The notes under the pieces were generated by a model that saw only the letters and a program-made list of their open reading frames with translations, ran no database searches and had not been told where the DNA came from. Shown piece by piece: positions 9,015-18,719 of a stretch of DNA of 64,000 bases. Each line of letters begins with the position of its first letter. Positions within the stretch are counted from its first letter, which is position 1. Location: the NCBI RefSeq assembly GCF_000331575.1, contig NZ_KB223527.1, positions 1,275,842-1,339,841 of the forward strand. The letters are read 5' to 3'. This DNA is from Calidifontibacillus oryziterrae (lineage in GTDB: Bacteria > Bacillota > Bacilli > Bacillales > Bacillaceae_J). The position numbers were made by a program, and so were the translations under genes.

Positions 9015-9662
9015 ATGTTTACAGGAATTATAGAAGAAAAGGGAACTGTGAAAGCAATTTCAAAAGCAAGTGATGCGATAAAAATGACGATTGAAGCCCC
9101 AGAAATTTTAAAGGATGTTCATTTAGGTGATAGCATTGCCGTTAACGGCGTCTGTCTTACAGTAACAACCTTTGATAATAACTCATTTTCTGTTGACATT
9201 ATGCCTGAAACAGTTAAGGCAACATCGTTACGAGATTTAACTCCAGGTTCGAAAGTTAATCTTGAACGTGCAATGAGTGCAAACGGACGATTTGGTGGTC
9301 ATTTTGTAACAGGTCACGTCGATGGAATTGGTACGATTCGCAAGAAAAAACCTGTCGCAAATGCTGTATATTATGAAATCGAAGTAGACGAAGGATTGCT
9401 TCGCTATTTGTTACTAAAGGGCTCGATAACTGTTGACGGAACAAGTTTAACAATTTTTAACTTGAGCGACAAAACGTTTACAATTTCGCTTATACCACAT
9501 ACCCTTTCAGAAACGATTCTTGGCAGTAAATCTGTTGGAGATATCGTTAATATAGAATGTGATATTTTAGGTAAATATATAGAAAAATTCCTTTTGAAAA
9601 GTAAGGTAAAGGACTCAAATGCAATAACTGAATCTTTTTTAGAGCAACATGGATATAAATAG
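9015..9662 (+). CDS. ribE: Riboflavin synthase alpha subunit
   Basis: Dismutates two 6,7-dimethyl-8-ribityllumazine molecules to riboflavin. 215 residues with two homologous lumazine-binding halves. It starts with the canonical MFTGIIEEKGTV, and each half carries the LGDSIAVNGVCLTV / LLKGSITVDGTSLTI type motif. It begins 3 nt after the ribD stop, so the pair is probably translationally coupled. Usual length for the family (about 215). Confidence 0.96.
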   Translation: MFTGIIEEKGTVKAISKASDAIKMTIEAPEILKDVHLGDSIAVNGVCLTVTTFDNNSFSVDIMPETVKATSLRDLTPGSKVNLERAMSANGRFGGHFVTGHVDGIGTIRKKKPVANAVYYEIEVDEGLLRYLLLKGSITVDGTSLTIFNLSDKTFTISLIPHTLSETILGSKSVGDIVNIECDILGKYIEKFLLKSKVKDSNAITESFLEQHGYK

Positions 9663-9686
9663 AAAAGTAGTAATGGAGGAAGAAAA

Positions 9687-10880
9687 ATGTTTGATTCAAT
9701 TGAAGACGCGCTTCAAGAATTAATAAAGGGAAATGTCGTTATTGTTTGTGATGATGAAGACCGTGAAAACGAAGGGGACTTCGTAGCTTTAGCTGAGAAA
9801 GCAACACCTGAGGTCATTAACTTTATGATTACACATGGACGTGGTTTAGTTTGCGCGCCAATTACAGAGGATGTTGCTCGCAGTCTCGATTTAGTCCCTA
9901 TGGTAAATCGTAATACTGATCCACACGGGACAGCTTTCACAGTAAGCATTGACCATAAAACGTCTACTACTGGTATTAGCGCATTTGAACGCTCAACAAC
10001 CATACAGCAATTAATAAATCCTGCTTCTAAAGCATCCGATTTTAAAAGACCAGGACATATTTTCCCTTTAATCGCAAAGGATGGAGGTGTATTAAGAAGA
10101 GCGGGACACACTGAAGCAGCAATTGACTTAGCAAAACTATGTGGTGCAGCGCCTGCTGGTGTCATTTGCGAAATTATTAAAGATGATGGAACGATGGCAA
10201 GAGTTCCTGACCTACGTCAAATCGCCGATGAACTTAACTTAAAGATGATTACAATTAAGGATTTGATTAGCTACCGTAATCGTAAAGAGAAATTAGTAAC
10301 TCGTGAAATAGAGGTTAAACTTCCAACTGAATTCGGAAATTTCAAAGCCTTCGGTTATTCAAATATTGTTGATTCGAAAGAACATGTGGCGCTTGTAAAA
10401 GGGGAAATCAATAGTGATGAACCAGTATTAGTTCGCGTCCACTCTGAATGCTTAACTGGTGATGTTTTTGGCTCGTTCCGCTGTGATTGTGGTCCACAGC
10501 TACATGCCGCACTATCACAAATAGAAGCTGAAGGGAAAGGTGTCCTTCTTTATATGAGACAGGAGGGACGAGGAATTGGTTTATTAAACAAATTACGTGC
10601 CTATAAGCTACAAGAAGAGGGCTATGATACTGTTGAAGCCAATGAAAAGTTGGGCTTTGGAGCCGATTTACGGGATTATGGAATCGGTGCGCAAATCTTA
10701 AAAGATTTAGGCGTAACGAAAATGCGATTATTAACAAATAACCCACGCAAAATTGCAGGACTTGAGGGTTATGGTTTATCTATTGTTGAGCGGGTTCCGA
10801 TTCAAATGCAAACAAAAAAGGAAAATGCCAATTATTTAAAAGCGAAATATGAAAAACTAGGTCACATGCTGAATCTTTAA
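9687..10880 (+). CDS. ribBA: Bifunctional DHBP synthase/GTP cyclohydrolase II
   Basis: Supplies both precursors of the lumazine: 3,4-dihydroxy-2-butanone 4-phosphate (N-terminal RibB) and the pyrimidine from GTP (C-terminal RibA). 397 residues. RibB shows [11 protein letters not shown] at 22-32 and [11 protein letters not shown]. RibA shows the zinc-binding C-x10-C-x-C ([14 protein letters not shown]) and the [16 protein letters not shown] catalytic loop. SD GGAGGAAG sits upstream of the ATG. The fusion is normal for Bacillus (called ribA there). Confidence 0.97.
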   Translation: MFDSIEDALQELIKGNVVIVCDDEDRENEGDFVALAEKATPEVINFMITHGRGLVCAPITEDVARSLDLVPMVNRNTDPHGTAFTVSIDHKTSTTGISAFERSTTIQQLINPASKASDFKRPGHIFPLIAKDGGVLRRAGHTEAAIDLAKLCGAAPAGVICEIIKDDGTMARVPDLRQIADELNLKMITIKDLISYRNRKEKLVTREIEVKLPTEFGNFKAFGYSNIVDSKEHVALVKGEINSDEPVLVRVHSECLTGDVFGSFRCDCGPQLHAALSQIEAEGKGVLLYMRQEGRGIGLLNKLRAYKLQEEGYDTVEANEKLGFGADLRDYGIGAQILKDLGVTKMRLLTNNPRKIAGLEGYGLSIVERVPIQMQTKKENANYLKAKYEKLGHMLNL

Positions 10881-10922
10881 AAGGCATGACGCTATTCATT
10901 TTGTATAAGGAGGATTTAAAAG

Positions 10923-11387
10923 ATGGGAAAAACATTCGAGGGGAATTTAGTTGGGACAGGTCTAAGGATTGGAATTGTTGTTTCACGATTTAATGATTTT
11001 ATTACTAGCAAGCTACTTTCAGGTGCACAAGATGCCCTTAATAGACACGGCGTTCAAGAGGATGCTGTTGATGTGGCATGGGTTCCTGGTGCTTTCGAAC
11101 TCCCACTGATTGCAAAAAAAATGGCGGAATCAGGTAACTATGATGCGGTTGTCACATTAGGAACTGTTATTCGTGGAGCAACAACACATTATGACTATGT
11201 ATGTAACGAAGCCGCAAAGGGTGTATCGCATGCAGGGCTTTCAACCGGTATACCTGTTATTTTCGGTGTCGTTACGACGGAAAACATCGAACAAGCGATT
11301 GAAAGAGCTGGAACAAAAGCAGGTAACAAAGGATGGGACACTGCTATAGCTGCAATTGAGATGGCGAATTTACTGAAAAACTTTTAA
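10923..11387 (+). CDS. ribH: 6,7-dimethyl-8-ribityllumazine synthase
   Basis: Condenses the RibBA and RibD products; it forms icosahedral shells with riboflavin synthase in Bacillus. 154 residues, the standard length, with [24 protein letters not shown] and the catalytic-loop [18 protein letters not shown] with its active-site His. Last gene of the rib operon; SD AAGGAGG upstream. No strong terminator is seen directly after the stop. Confidence 0.97.
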   Translation: MGKTFEGNLVGTGLRIGIVVSRFNDFITSKLLSGAQDALNRHGVQEDAVDVAWVPGAFELPLIAKKMAESGNYDAVVTLGTVIRGATTHYDYVCNEAAKGVSHAGLSTGIPVIFGVVTTENIEQAIERAGTKAGNKGWDTAIAAIEMANLLKNF

Positions 11388-11541
11388 TCGGTACTTTGCT
11401 ATACAACAAGTATTTATAAATGGATACCAAAAATACACCCAATGGTATTTGTTCACATAATGTTCAATTTATTCAGCTGTTTTATCCATTATACTTATAC
11501 TATTAAGTATGTTTACTCGGTTGATTTAAAGGGGTGTAATT

Positions 11542-11733
11542 ATGACTATAAAATATACAATTATGATGTTAGCAACATTAGTTGCTCTTCTAGGAAGTGG
11601 GTATGCAACAGGTATTATTCGTGAAAAGTATGGAAAAACTCATGTTTTAAATTTTATACCTATTTTAATTGCAATTTTAATGATTAACATCGTATTTGCC
11701 TTAGTAGAAATGTCACGTGCAGGTCGAATTTAA
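11542..11733 (+). CDS. Small two-helix membrane protein of unknown function
   Basis: 63 residues with two hydrophobic helices (about 8-25 and 36-55) joined by a basic loop containing REKYGKTH. SD AAAGGGGTG lies 8 nt before the ATG, and a strong terminator follows, so it looks like a real monocistronic gene. I recognise no family. Composition is that of a small inner-membrane accessory protein. Confidence 0.75.
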   Translation: MTIKYTIMMLATLVALLGSGYATGIIREKYGKTHVLNFIPILIAILMINIVFALVEMSRAGRI

Positions 11734-11765
11734 CAACAGGGGCGTAAACTACATTTTATGGAACT

Positions 11766-11807
11766 AAAAAGCTGCAGGACTTATAATAGTCCTTGCAGCT
11801 TTTTTTA
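11766..11807. terminator. Bidirectional terminator
   Basis: AAAAAGCTGCAGGACT pairs with AGTCCTTGCAGCTTTTTTT around a short loop, with A-tract before and T-tract after. It serves the small membrane protein gene (plus) and ctaM (minus), which converge here. Confidence 0.93.
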
Positions 11808-11820
11808 ATCACTTTACTTT

Positions 11821-12357
11821 TTAATAGTATGGTGAAATCATAATATATACAATTACACCGGTCAAACTTACATATAACCATAACGGCATTGTCCAGCGTG
11901 CAATTTTCCGATGCTTATCAACCTGCATATTAAAGCCTCTTGTAACAGAGATTAACGCTAAAGGCACTATAACAGCCGAAAAAACAATATGAGTTAATAA
12001 TATAAAATAGTAGAAGTAGCGAATAGCTCCCTCACCACCAAATACTGTAGATTCAGCCATAGCATGGTAGGCAACATACGATAATAGAAATAAGGTAGTT
12101 GTCGCAAACGCTGATAAAACAAAACGTTTATGAAGCTTTATATTTTTTTGTTTAATAGTCACTAATGCAGCTACTAAAAACACAAACGTAAAACTATTAA
12201 ATACTGCATTTAAAAACGGTAGAATTGTTAGATCAACATCACTAAATCCATCATACTTTGGCATAAAATATAAAACAGCTACGATTGCATTGATGGCAAT
12301 GGTTAAAATAACAATTAATGGTGTAAAATTTCGTTGTTTTACAGAATTTTCATTCAT
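11821..12357 (-). CDS. ctaM: DUF420 membrane protein, cytochrome oxidase assembly factor (CtaM/YozB-like)
   Basis: 178-residue membrane protein with five predicted helices. Conserved His positions in helices and loops are characteristic of DUF420: KLHKRFVLSAF, SYVAYHAMAES, LLTHIVFSAVIVPLAL and KHRKIARWTMPLWLYVS. The Staphylococcus aureus homologue CtaM is required for heme-copper oxidase maturation, and B. subtilis YozB has the same length. No cytochrome oxidase genes are adjacent in this window, so the role is carried over from the family. Confidence 0.88.
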   Translation of the reverse strand: MNENSVKQRNFTPLIVILTIAINAIVAVLYFMPKYDGFSDVDLTILPFLNAVFNSFTFVFLVAALVTIKQKNIKLHKRFVLSAFATTTLFLLSYVAYHAMAESTVFGGEGAIRYFYYFILLTHIVFSAVIVPLALISVTRGFNMQVDKHRKIARWTMPLWLYVSLTGVIVYIMISPYY

Positions 12358-12737
12358 CTAACTTGTCCCCTTTTAAAGAAATCAACTTATTAAAATATAT
12401 TATATGAGCATTTTCAAATCTAGCTTATGTTATCCATTTCTATTATTCAACTTAAATCAGTTGAATTTTTTGTCAATTTTTTGAAACTACTAGTATTTGA
12501 ATTACATATTATTTTATACCGAATAAATGTGAAATTCCAATGAAGTTTGCAGAATTTTAGCAAATTTGCTCGAATACCTGTGTCCAAAATTTGTGAATTA
12601 ACAAGAAAATGTATGTATTATATAAAATATAACCTTTTTTTATTAAAGCCTGACTAGTTTTGTCGAATCTATTAAATTATTACTAGTTTTATGTATAATA
12701 CATTCAAGGTATAAAAAAATTGACTGGAGAGAGAGTA
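12358..12737. promoter_or_regulatory. Divergent intergenic region with a consensus Spo0A box
   Basis: 380 AT-rich bp between ctaM (minus) and the Spo0E-like gene (plus). TTTGTCGAA at 12659-12667 matches the Spo0A-box consensus exactly. A TATAAT at 12694-12699 could be the -10 of the downstream gene, but its -35 (ATTAAA) is poor, as is usual for activator- or repressor-dependent promoters. Nothing else is recognisable. Confidence 0.5.
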
Positions 12738-12923
12738 ATGAACCACTTCATGGGTGTTTCAATTTTGATGACACACCAACAAATAGAGAGAAAAAGAAAA
12801 GAAATGTTAGAATTAGCTGCAATTTATGGAATTAACAATCAATTAACAATCCAATGCAGCCAAGAGCTTGATCAACTTTTAAACAAATTAGATCAAAGGG
12901 TATACAATAGAAAAAGTGCATGA
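12738..12923 (+). CDS. Spo0E-family aspartyl-phosphate phosphatase
   Basis: 61-residue helical hairpin protein. Spo0E-type phosphatases dephosphorylate Spo0A~P and delay sporulation. The family signature is the SxxLDxLI-type motif, seen here as SQELDQLLNKLDQ near the C-terminus, with the upstream helix IERKRKEMLELAAIYGINN. The start is ATG 12738, with GGAG 8 nt upstream; a TTG six codons earlier has none. A consensus Spo0A box about 70 bp upstream suggests feedback. Family assignment is good; the exact paralogue (Spo0E, YisI, YnzD type) cannot be told. Confidence 0.85.
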   Translation: MNHFMGVSILMTHQQIERKRKEMLELAAIYGINNQLTIQCSQELDQLLNKLDQRVYNRKSA

Positions 12924-12966
12924 AATATATAGACTGTCCGTGGTTACGGACGGTCTATATATTTTT
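12923..12966 (+). terminator. Terminator of the Spo0E-like gene
   Basis: Long stem: AAATATATAGACTGTCCGT pairs with ACGGACGGTCTATATATTT (one G-U) over the loop GGTT, then TTTTT. It is directly attached to the stop codon and is symmetric enough to serve the convergent minus-strand gene as well. Confidence 0.93.
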
Positions 12967-12977
12967 GTAACTCTTTA

Positions 12978-13193
12978 TTAAAACCAGAACCCACCGTAGG
13001 GATAATACGGTCGCCCATATGGATAAGGGTATCCATATGGATATCCATAAAAATACGGATTAAATAGAGCACTCCCTACTAGCCCACCTAGTAATCCCCC
13101 AACAAACGGACCGCCAAAAAACGGTCTTCCATATGGCCTTCTAAAAGGTCTTCCATAAAAACGGCTATCATTTACGAATGGACTACCTACCAT
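12978..13193 (-). CDS. Gly/Tyr/Pro-rich small protein, possibly spore coat associated
   Basis: 71 residues, almost entirely G, Y, P, F and R: N-terminal GRPFRRPYGRPFFGGPFVGG, a short hydrophobic GGLLGGLVGSALF, then YGYPYGYPYPYGRPYYPYGG. The start is ATG 13193, because AGGGAGGT lies 8 nt upstream. Such compositions occur in Bacillus spore coat and crust polypeptides, but I recognise no named family, so coat association is only a guess. Confidence 0.75.
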   Translation of the reverse strand: MVGSPFVNDSRFYGRPFRRPYGRPFFGGPFVGGLLGGLVGSALFNPYFYGYPYGYPYPYGRPYYPYGGFWF

Positions 13194-13298
13194 TAAAGAA
13201 TACCTCCCTTTCATGTATCGTTAATACGCCTACACTGTAATGTATGCCAATTTTTAATTATTGTTTAGGCTTCTATCCTACTAGGGGGAAAAAACTAT

Positions 13299-13351
13299 TT
13301 GTTAACCTAGTTGGTTTTCCGGTTGACATTAATCGGATAATTTACTATTAT
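13299..13351 (+). promoter_or_regulatory. BirA-type biotin operator overlapping the bioY promoter
   Basis: Left half-site TTGTTAACC (13299-13307), 13-bp gap, right half-site GGTTGACAT (13321-13329). This resembles the B. subtilis BirA operator TTGTTAACC-N14/15-GGTTAACAA. The right half contains the -35 TTGACA (13323-13328), followed 17 bp later by the -10 TATTAT (13346-13351). Bound biotin-loaded BirA would cover the -35. Confidence 0.8.
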
Positions 13352-13384
13352 TTTGATTAACGGTAATTATAGGGGGAGTTTTTC

Positions 13385-13978
13385 TTGTCAAACAAACGGT
13401 TTCGAACAATTGATTTAACAATGATTGCAGTGTTTGTTGCTTTAATGGCAATTGGAGCGAACATTTCATCATTTCTTATCGTAGGCGGCGTACCAATCAC
13501 ATTACAAACCTTTTTCAGTATACTGGCCGGAGCAATATTAGGTCGACGCATTGGAGCAATATCAATGATTGTTTATATTCTTGTTGGCATTGCTGGTGCG
13601 CCCGTGACCGCGCAATTTGTTGGTGGACCAATTATTGTAATGAAGCCTACATTTGGATTTCTTCTATCTTATATTTTAGTTGCATATGTTACAGGATATA
13701 TAATTGAAAAGGTCAAAGATCCGAAGGTAGGTCGCTTTATTATTGCTTCATTAATTGGAATGGCTATTAACTATGTTTTCGGTACAAATTGGATGTATTA
13801 TGCATATAAGTTTTGGGCGAATGCCCCTGAAGGATTTAGTTATGGACTTGCCTGGGCATGGATGCTAGCCCCTCTACCAAAAGATATTATTTTATCAATA
13901 GCAGCTGGTTTAATGTCGCCACGAATATATAAGGCTGTACAAAAAGCAAATCATGTTTACAAGCAAGAAACGGTGTAA
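13385..13978 (+). CDS. bioY: Biotin transporter substrate-binding subunit BioY
   Basis: 197-residue S-component of the biotin ECF transporter with six hydrophobic segments. Family motifs are GGVPITLQTFFSILAGAILG in helix 2 and VGIAGAPV...GGPIIVMKPTFGFLLSY in the middle. The start is TTG 13385, 6 nt after AGGGGGAG; there is no competing ATG. The energising EcfAA'T module is not in the window and is probably shared from the ribosomal-protein region, as in other Bacillus. A BirA-like operator upstream makes biotin repression very likely. Confidence 0.95.
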   Translation: MSNKRFRTIDLTMIAVFVALMAIGANISSFLIVGGVPITLQTFFSILAGAILGRRIGAISMIVYILVGIAGAPVTAQFVGGPIIVMKPTFGFLLSYILVAYVTGYIIEKVKDPKVGRFIIASLIGMAINYVFGTNWMYYAYKFWANAPEGFSYGLAWAWMLAPLPKDIILSIAAGLMSPRIYKAVQKANHVYKQETV

Positions 13979-14017
13979 ACATTTATCAAAAAGACATCTA
14001 AGGAATAAAACGAAACA

Positions 14018-14049
14018 AACAAGGATGAGTGCGCACTCATCCTTGTTTT
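14018..14049. terminator. Terminator between bioY and pepA
   Basis: A perfect 30-bp palindrome (AACAAGGATGAGTGC and its exact complement) followed by TTTT on the plus strand. It is preceded by A-rich sequence, so it can also terminate the convergent pepA transcript. Confidence 0.9.
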
Positions 14050-14066
14050 GGCTTCTATCAATTTTT

Positions 14067-15569
14067 CTAACGATTCGCTGACATCCGTTCCGCTAATGTT
14101 GCTAATGTTCTTACCATAACACCGGTTGCACCAGCAGGTCCTAAATCATGCTCCCCTTTTGAAGTTGCAGTACCCGCGATATCAAGATGAATCCATGGTG
14201 TGTCCTCCACAAATTCCCCCAAAAATGCCCCAGCCATGATTGGATGGGCCTCTCGGCCTGGAGAATTACTTAAGTCTGCAATTTTACTGTGATTTCGAAC
14301 CTTTTCTTTATAGTGATCAAAATAAGGAAGTCGCCACAAAAGCTCTCCTACTTCAGCTGAAGCCTCGAGCATTTCTTCAAAAAACGTTTCATTATTCGTC
14401 ATCGCACCTGTTACTGCATCTCCAAGGGCCACAATAACTCCGCCTGTCAGAGTTGCAATATCAACAATATAGCTTGCGCCTAGTTGTTTTGCATAGTGAA
14501 TCGCATCACAAAGCGCAAGACGACCTTCTGCATCCGTATTAAAAACTTCAATCGTTTTTCCACTCATCGAAGTAATCACATCATCTGGCTTTAATGCTTC
14601 CCCACTAATCATATTATCTGTTGCAGGAATAACAGCGATTACGTTCTGTTCTGGTTGTAATTCACCAATTATCTCCATCGCACCAAGAACGGCAGCAGCT
14701 CCACCCATATCTGTTTTCATACCAACCATGCCTTCACGAGATTTTAAGCTATAACCACCTGTATCATATGTAATACCTTTCCCAACAAGTGCTAAGACAT
14801 TCTCCCATTTTTCATTACTTATGTATTTTAATACAATTAATTTAGGCGGTTGGACTGAGCCTTTATTTACTGCTAAAAGGGCTCCCATCCCTAGTTGCTC
14901 CATCTCTTCCTTTTCTAAAATCTCGTATTCCATTCTATATTTTTTTGCAATTTCAACCGCATAATCTGCTAAATCAGCTGCTGTTAGCTTATTAGGGGGT
15001 AAATTTACTAGTGTTCTGGCACTATTTGTTCCTTGTCCGTATGTATAACCCACCGTTAAGGCTGCCATTATTTCATCTTGATCTGCCCCTGTATATACAA
15101 AGGTTGATTCAAGTTCTTTTGCAGAAATATTTGCCTTACGCTTATAATGATTAAATTTGTAGCTTGCTAATGATAAAGCTTCACTAAACGCATGCGCCGC
15201 GTCTAATACTAACCCATCCTCAGTTATAAATGTATCTAGAGCAACCGTAACAGTAGCTAAACGGTCTCTGTTTATTTGTTTCACAACCCGTCCAAACGCT
15301 TCTCGTACAATAGGAAATGTTAACTCACTTGCTTTCCCGAGTCCAACAAAGTAAATTCGCTTAAAGCCAATTTTCCCTAATGTATGGATTTTTGAAATAA
15401 CTTTTTTCTTTCCTTTTATATCCCCATCCTGCAGCAATTCAGATATTTGGCCTTGAAGAACATCATCTAATTCCTTTAGGAATCCGTCTATCTTTTCATG
15501 CTCAAATACACCTACTATAAGGCCTTCTTGCACCTCACTCAGCGGCAGCTCGTTTATGACTTTAAACAT
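14067..15569 (-). CDS. pepA: M17 cytosol leucyl aminopeptidase
   Basis: Metal-dependent exopeptidase that removes N-terminal residues from peptides. 500 residues, the same size as B. subtilis YuiE. The two-metal site is complete: Lys264, Asp269 ([10 protein letters not shown]), Asp287, Asp346 and Glu348 in NTDAEGRL, with catalytic Lys276 and Arg350. SD CAGGAGGAA precedes the ATG. It is monocistronic and convergent with bioY. Confidence 0.96.
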   Translation of the reverse strand: MFKVINELPLSEVQEGLIVGVFEHEKIDGFLKELDDVLQGQISELLQDGDIKGKKKVISKIHTLGKIGFKRIYFVGLGKASELTFPIVREAFGRVVKQINRDRLATVTVALDTFITEDGLVLDAAHAFSEALSLASYKFNHYKRKANISAKELESTFVYTGADQDEIMAALTVGYTYGQGTNSARTLVNLPPNKLTAADLADYAVEIAKKYRMEYEILEKEEMEQLGMGALLAVNKGSVQPPKLIVLKYISNEKWENVLALVGKGITYDTGGYSLKSREGMVGMKTDMGGAAAVLGAMEIIGELQPEQNVIAVIPATDNMISGEALKPDDVITSMSGKTIEVFNTDAEGRLALCDAIHYAKQLGASYIVDIATLTGGVIVALGDAVTGAMTNNETFFEEMLEASAEVGELLWRLPYFDHYKEKVRNHSKIADLSNSPGREAHPIMAGAFLGEFVEDTPWIHLDIAGTATSKGEHDLGPAGATGVMVRTLATLAERMSANR

Positions 15570-15732
15570 TTAATTCCTCCTGTCTATTTTTCTCCAAATA
15601 AATTACATGCTAATTTTACAAAACATAGTCTTATCATATGATATAATTATATATCATTGCAAAAAATAATGATTACGAAACACTAGCGAGTTCTAGGTCC
15701 TATACTTTTTTGAAAGGAAGACATGCTACTAT

Positions 15733-16209
15733 ATGGAATTATTTACAAACTTCCCTTTGTGGGCAGCACTTTTTTCCATTTTTTTTGCACAATTTATTAA
15801 AGTACCCATTACGTATATAACAACCAAAAAAATAGATTGGTCTTTGTTAACAAGTACCGGTGGCATGCCAAGTTCCCACTCAGGTGCGGTAACTGCATTG
15901 GCTACTGCAATCGCACTTCAAGAAGGATTAGGATCTCCACTGTTTGCTATTGCGACAATTTCTGGCATTATTGTAATGTTTGACGCAACAGGCGTACGTC
16001 GTGAAGCAGGCGAACATGCTACGGTATTAAATAAGCTTGTAATGGAATTTCAGAGGTTTGTGGAAGAGGCCAAAAGCTGGCCCAAAAAAGAAGAATTTGA
16101 AAAAAGAAAAGAATTGAAGGAACTTTTAGGACACCAACCTATCGAAGTTTTCTTTGGTGCACTGTCGGGTATCTTCCTCACCTTACTTTTATATTATTTA
16201 ATTTATTAA
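15733..16209 (+). CDS. yuiD: Divergent PAP2-type membrane protein YuiD (DUF212)
   Basis: 158-residue membrane protein, the exact length of B. subtilis YuiD. It has GGMPSSHSGAVTALATA at about 43-59, resembling the PAP2 phosphatase SH motif, and the second family signature FDATGVRREAGEHA. A basic loop and a C-terminal helix complete it. Enzymatic activity is not established for the family. SD AAAGGAAG is a rather distant 12 nt from the ATG. Confidence 0.92.
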   Translation: MELFTNFPLWAALFSIFFAQFIKVPITYITTKKIDWSLLTSTGGMPSSHSGAVTALATAIALQEGLGSPLFAIATISGIIVMFDATGVRREAGEHATVLNKLVMEFQRFVEEAKSWPKKEEFEKRKELKELLGHQPIEVFFGALSGIFLTLLLYYLIY

Positions 16210-16214
16210 TAAAT

Positions 16215-16262
16215 AAAAAGTAATAGCTCTCTATAAGCTTTACATAGAGAGCTTTTTACTTT
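16215..16262. terminator. Bidirectional terminator between yuiD and yuiC
   Basis: AGCTCTCTAT/ATAGAGAGCT stem with a 9-nt loop, flanked by AAAAAGTAA on the left and TTTTTACTTT on the right. It serves both convergent genes. Confidence 0.92.
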
Positions 16263-16263
16263 C

Positions 16264-16968
16264 CTATAATCTTTTAACTATTTGCTGCCTGAACACTTGC
16301 ATCGTTTTGTCTTCATTTAAACGAGCTAATTCTTCTTCGGTTAATTTACCATTACCTTTTTTAATAACATATACTTCTACTTCTTTCTTACCCCATTCCC
16401 TGTAAACATCTTCAACCGTTTCATAATAAAGATCGATTTTGTGTCCTTTTATTGCTCCGCCTTTATCTGCAACTACACCGTATCCATAATTTGGTATAAA
16501 TAAAATAGTACCAATCGGAAAGACGTTCAAATCAGCTGCAACAGTTGAATAAAGATCGCGTTTCACACGTACTCCGGAATATGTAATTCCATATTGGGGA
16601 TGGCTTTTTGTTTTGCCGGTTGATTCATAGCCAGCAGTATAACCGGTAGCTACTACCTGCTTTGAAGGGAATTTTGTCCAGTCAAATGCTTCTTCTAATT
16701 TTTGAGGCATTACGACTGCTTCACTAGATATCAACTTTTTTTCTGTTTTGTATCTTGCTAAAGCTTTTTTGCCTAAAACTGTTCTTTTTTCTTGATGTAT
16801 TTTTTCTACATATGAATAACTTTTGTTTTTTTGTTTGTTTTGATTAAACAACCAGATTGAAAAATCCTTTGCCTCAACGCCAGAAATGGATTGAAAGGTT
16901 GTTAATAAAGCCGCAAGAAACATAATCGACATGATAGCTCGTTTTATTGGCTTTTTCCAAAAGCTCAC
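16264..16968 (-). CDS. yuiC: 3D-domain cell-wall protein YuiC
   Basis: 234 residues. A membrane anchor or signal (about 10-28) is followed by a basic linker and a C-terminal 3D domain, the MltA/Sps-like fold thought to cleave peptidoglycan. The three diagnostic aspartates are Asp146 ([13 protein letters not shown]), Asp168 ([12 protein letters not shown]) and Asp179 (HKIDLYY). The start is GTG 16968, with GGAG 10 nt upstream. In B. subtilis YuiC is also beside yuiB and yuiD. Confidence 0.9.
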   Translation of the reverse strand: MSFWKKPIKRAIMSIMFLAALLTTFQSISGVEAKDFSIWLFNQNKQKNKSYSYVEKIHQEKRTVLGKKALARYKTEKKLISSEAVVMPQKLEEAFDWTKFPSKQVVATGYTAGYESTGKTKSHPQYGITYSGVRVKRDLYSTVAADLNVFPIGTILFIPNYGYGVVADKGGAIKGHKIDLYYETVEDVYREWGKKEVEVYVIKKGNGKLTEEELARLNEDKTMQVFRQQIVKRL

Positions 16969-17044
16969 TATTCATACACTCCTCTCTCAAACTATTTATT
17001 TCCAAAAAGAGAAGTAAATATACAAAAGAGGGTGTTATTTTTTA

Positions 17045-17087
17045 CCAAAAAAATATAACTTCTACCTATTTCACAGGAAGAAGTTAT
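17045..17087 (-). terminator. Terminator of the yumB-yuiB unit
   Basis: On the minus strand ATAACTTCT pairs with AGAAGTTAT (CCT/AGG extends it after a mismatch), followed by ATTTTTTTGG. It begins just past the yuiB stop. Confidence 0.82.
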
Positions 17088-17105
17088 CAGTAAACGTGTA
17101 TTTCA

Positions 17106-17423
17106 TTAAAACATTTGGTAGCCATTTTTTCGTAAAAGCTTAATAATAATCCCAGATAATAGCGCCCCTACAAATCCGCTACTAAGAATGTACACATCTG
17201 CTCCACCAAGAGCAGAAAAATCATTTACTAAAGAATTAAAAGCTACTTTTGGTTCAGTAAAATATTTAAAAAAACGAACGTTATCTACTATTAAAATTAC
17301 AATAATTGGGTAAACAATTGCCATTATCCATGTTTTTCTAAGCAACATATTTAAAATAAAGCCAATTCCCAAAAACAATACAATAAATAAAAGCATTGAA
17401 ACTAGTAGCTGTGGTATCCCCAC
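17106..17423 (-). CDS. yuiB: YuiB-family membrane protein
   Basis: 105-residue membrane protein, the length of B. subtilis YuiB, with three hydrophobic helices (about 6-28, 31-48 and 78-98). The start is the GTG at 17423: GGAGGTGA sits 5 nt before it, while the upstream GTG lies inside the SD itself. It follows yumB by about 80 bp on the same strand, matching the conserved yumB-yuiB neighbourhood. Function unknown. Confidence 0.85.
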   Translation of the reverse strand: MGIPQLLVSMLLFIVLFLGIGFILNMLLRKTWIMAIVYPIIVILIVDNVRFFKYFTEPKVAFNSLVNDFSALGGADVYILSSGFVGALLSGIIIKLLRKNGYQMF

Positions 17424-17501
17424 TGCCTTCACCTCCGGTACACATCATAGTAAGTGTACTTAAACGGTGGGCAACAGTCAACGACTAACATTACTAATTT
17501 T

Positions 17502-18719
17502 TTAGAAGAAATTCAGTTTACCTTTTTTAAGGACTAAGGATAACCCACCTAGCTTCCATAGATAGCGATTATCAATCACTTTTTTCATAATAGATGCTTG
17601 TGCGCCATATAATTGTTTTTCACCAAAAACCACACCCATCGCATCATCATGTCCTAGTGAACAAACCGTGCCTTTTATATCTGGTACAAATTCTTTTAAA
17701 TTGTCCTTTCCCCTAACTAGGGCAACAAGATTGTCAGCACAAGTTTCTGCCATTTGAATTGCAATCTGTGCTGTTGGAGGATAGGGACGATCTATTTCTT
17801 CATTAATGACAAGTGCACAATCCCCGATAATAAATACATGATCGTACCCAGGTGCGCGCAAATCAGAATTTACTTTTACACGACCACGCATAGCCTCAAA
17901 TCCGGATTTTTCAACTATTGAATTGCCACGAACCCCAGCTGCCCAAATAACTGTGGCTGCTTTAATCTCCTCAACATTTTCATCCTTTGCTACGATGATA
18001 CTTGTTTCAGTACATTCTTTAATTGCTGTCCCGATTTTGAACTCAATACCTTTCCTTTCCAGTTGATTCATCGCATACTCTACAAGTGCGGGATTAAAAC
18101 CAGGTAATGCAGTAGGTGCAGCTTCAACACAAATCAACCGAACCTTCCTGCGATCAATGTCAAATTCTCGACATAGTTCAGGAATTCGATTAGCAAGTTC
18201 TCCCAAAAGTTCAATTCCTGTAAATCCTGCCCCCCCTACAACAATTGTTAAAAGCTCATCCCGTTTTTCCGACTCGTTGTTATATGCTGCAAAGCAATAT
18301 TCAATATGTTCTCGAATAAATCTTACAGAGTTAATACTGCGTATGAAAAGAGCATGTTCTTTCAAGCCTTTTATTCCAAAAGTTTCAGGCTCAAAACCAA
18401 GTCCGATAACTAAGTAATCATATGTCAATTTATTGTTTTCAAGAATAACTTGTTTTTCGTTTGGACGTATTTCAATAACAGTGTCCTTGAGAAATTTTAC
18501 TTTATGCTGAGTAATGACATCTTTAATTGGAATCCGGATTTGGTCCTGGTGAATAGTTCCGGCTGCCCCTTCATGCAACCAAGTTGATTGGTAGTGGTAA
18601 TCATGTTTATTTATTATGGTAATATGGGCTTCATCCACACCTAATTTCTTTTGTAAATTTACCGCGGTCATGAGTCCCCCATAACCTGCTCCTAGAATTA
18701 AAATTTCTGGCTTTTTCAA
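17502..18719 (-). CDS. yumB: Type II NADH dehydrogenase-like flavoprotein YumB
   Basis: Single-subunit, peripheral NADH:quinone oxidoreductase family, about 405 residues. The N-terminal FAD-binding Rossmann motif is [15 protein letters not shown], the NAD-binding motif [17 protein letters not shown] is in the middle, and the second FAD motif is VFIIGDCAL. The start is chosen as TTG 18719, because homologues begin MKKP; an upstream GTG at 18734 would add five residues. The SD (GGGTGGAAG) is compatible with either. It is divergent from yumC, another pyridine-nucleotide flavoprotein. Confidence 0.93.
   Translation of the reverse strand: MKKPEILILGAGYGGLMTAVNLQKKLGVDEAHITIINKHDYHYQSTWLHEGAAGTIHQDQIRIPIKDVITQHKVKFLKDTVIEIRPNEKQVILENNKLTYDYLVIGLGFEPETFGIKGLKEHALFIRSINSVRFIREHIEYCFAAYNNESEKRDELLTIVVGGAGFTGIELLGELANRIPELCREFDIDRRKVRLICVEAAPTALPGFNPALVEYAMNQLERKGIEFKIGTAIKECTETSIIVAKDENVEEIKAATVIWAAGVRGNSIVEKSGFEAMRGRVKVNSDLRAPGYDHVFIIGDCALVINEEIDRPYPPTAQIAIQMAETCADNLVALVRGKDNLKEFVPDIKGTVCSLGHDDAMGVVFGEKQLYGAQASIMKKVIDNRYLWKLGGLSLVLKKGKLNFF

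Noticed and set aside
11442..11624. Overlapping plus-strand frame at the small membrane protein
   Set aside because: It has no SD, covers a promoter-like region and conflicts with the SD-supported ATG at 11542.
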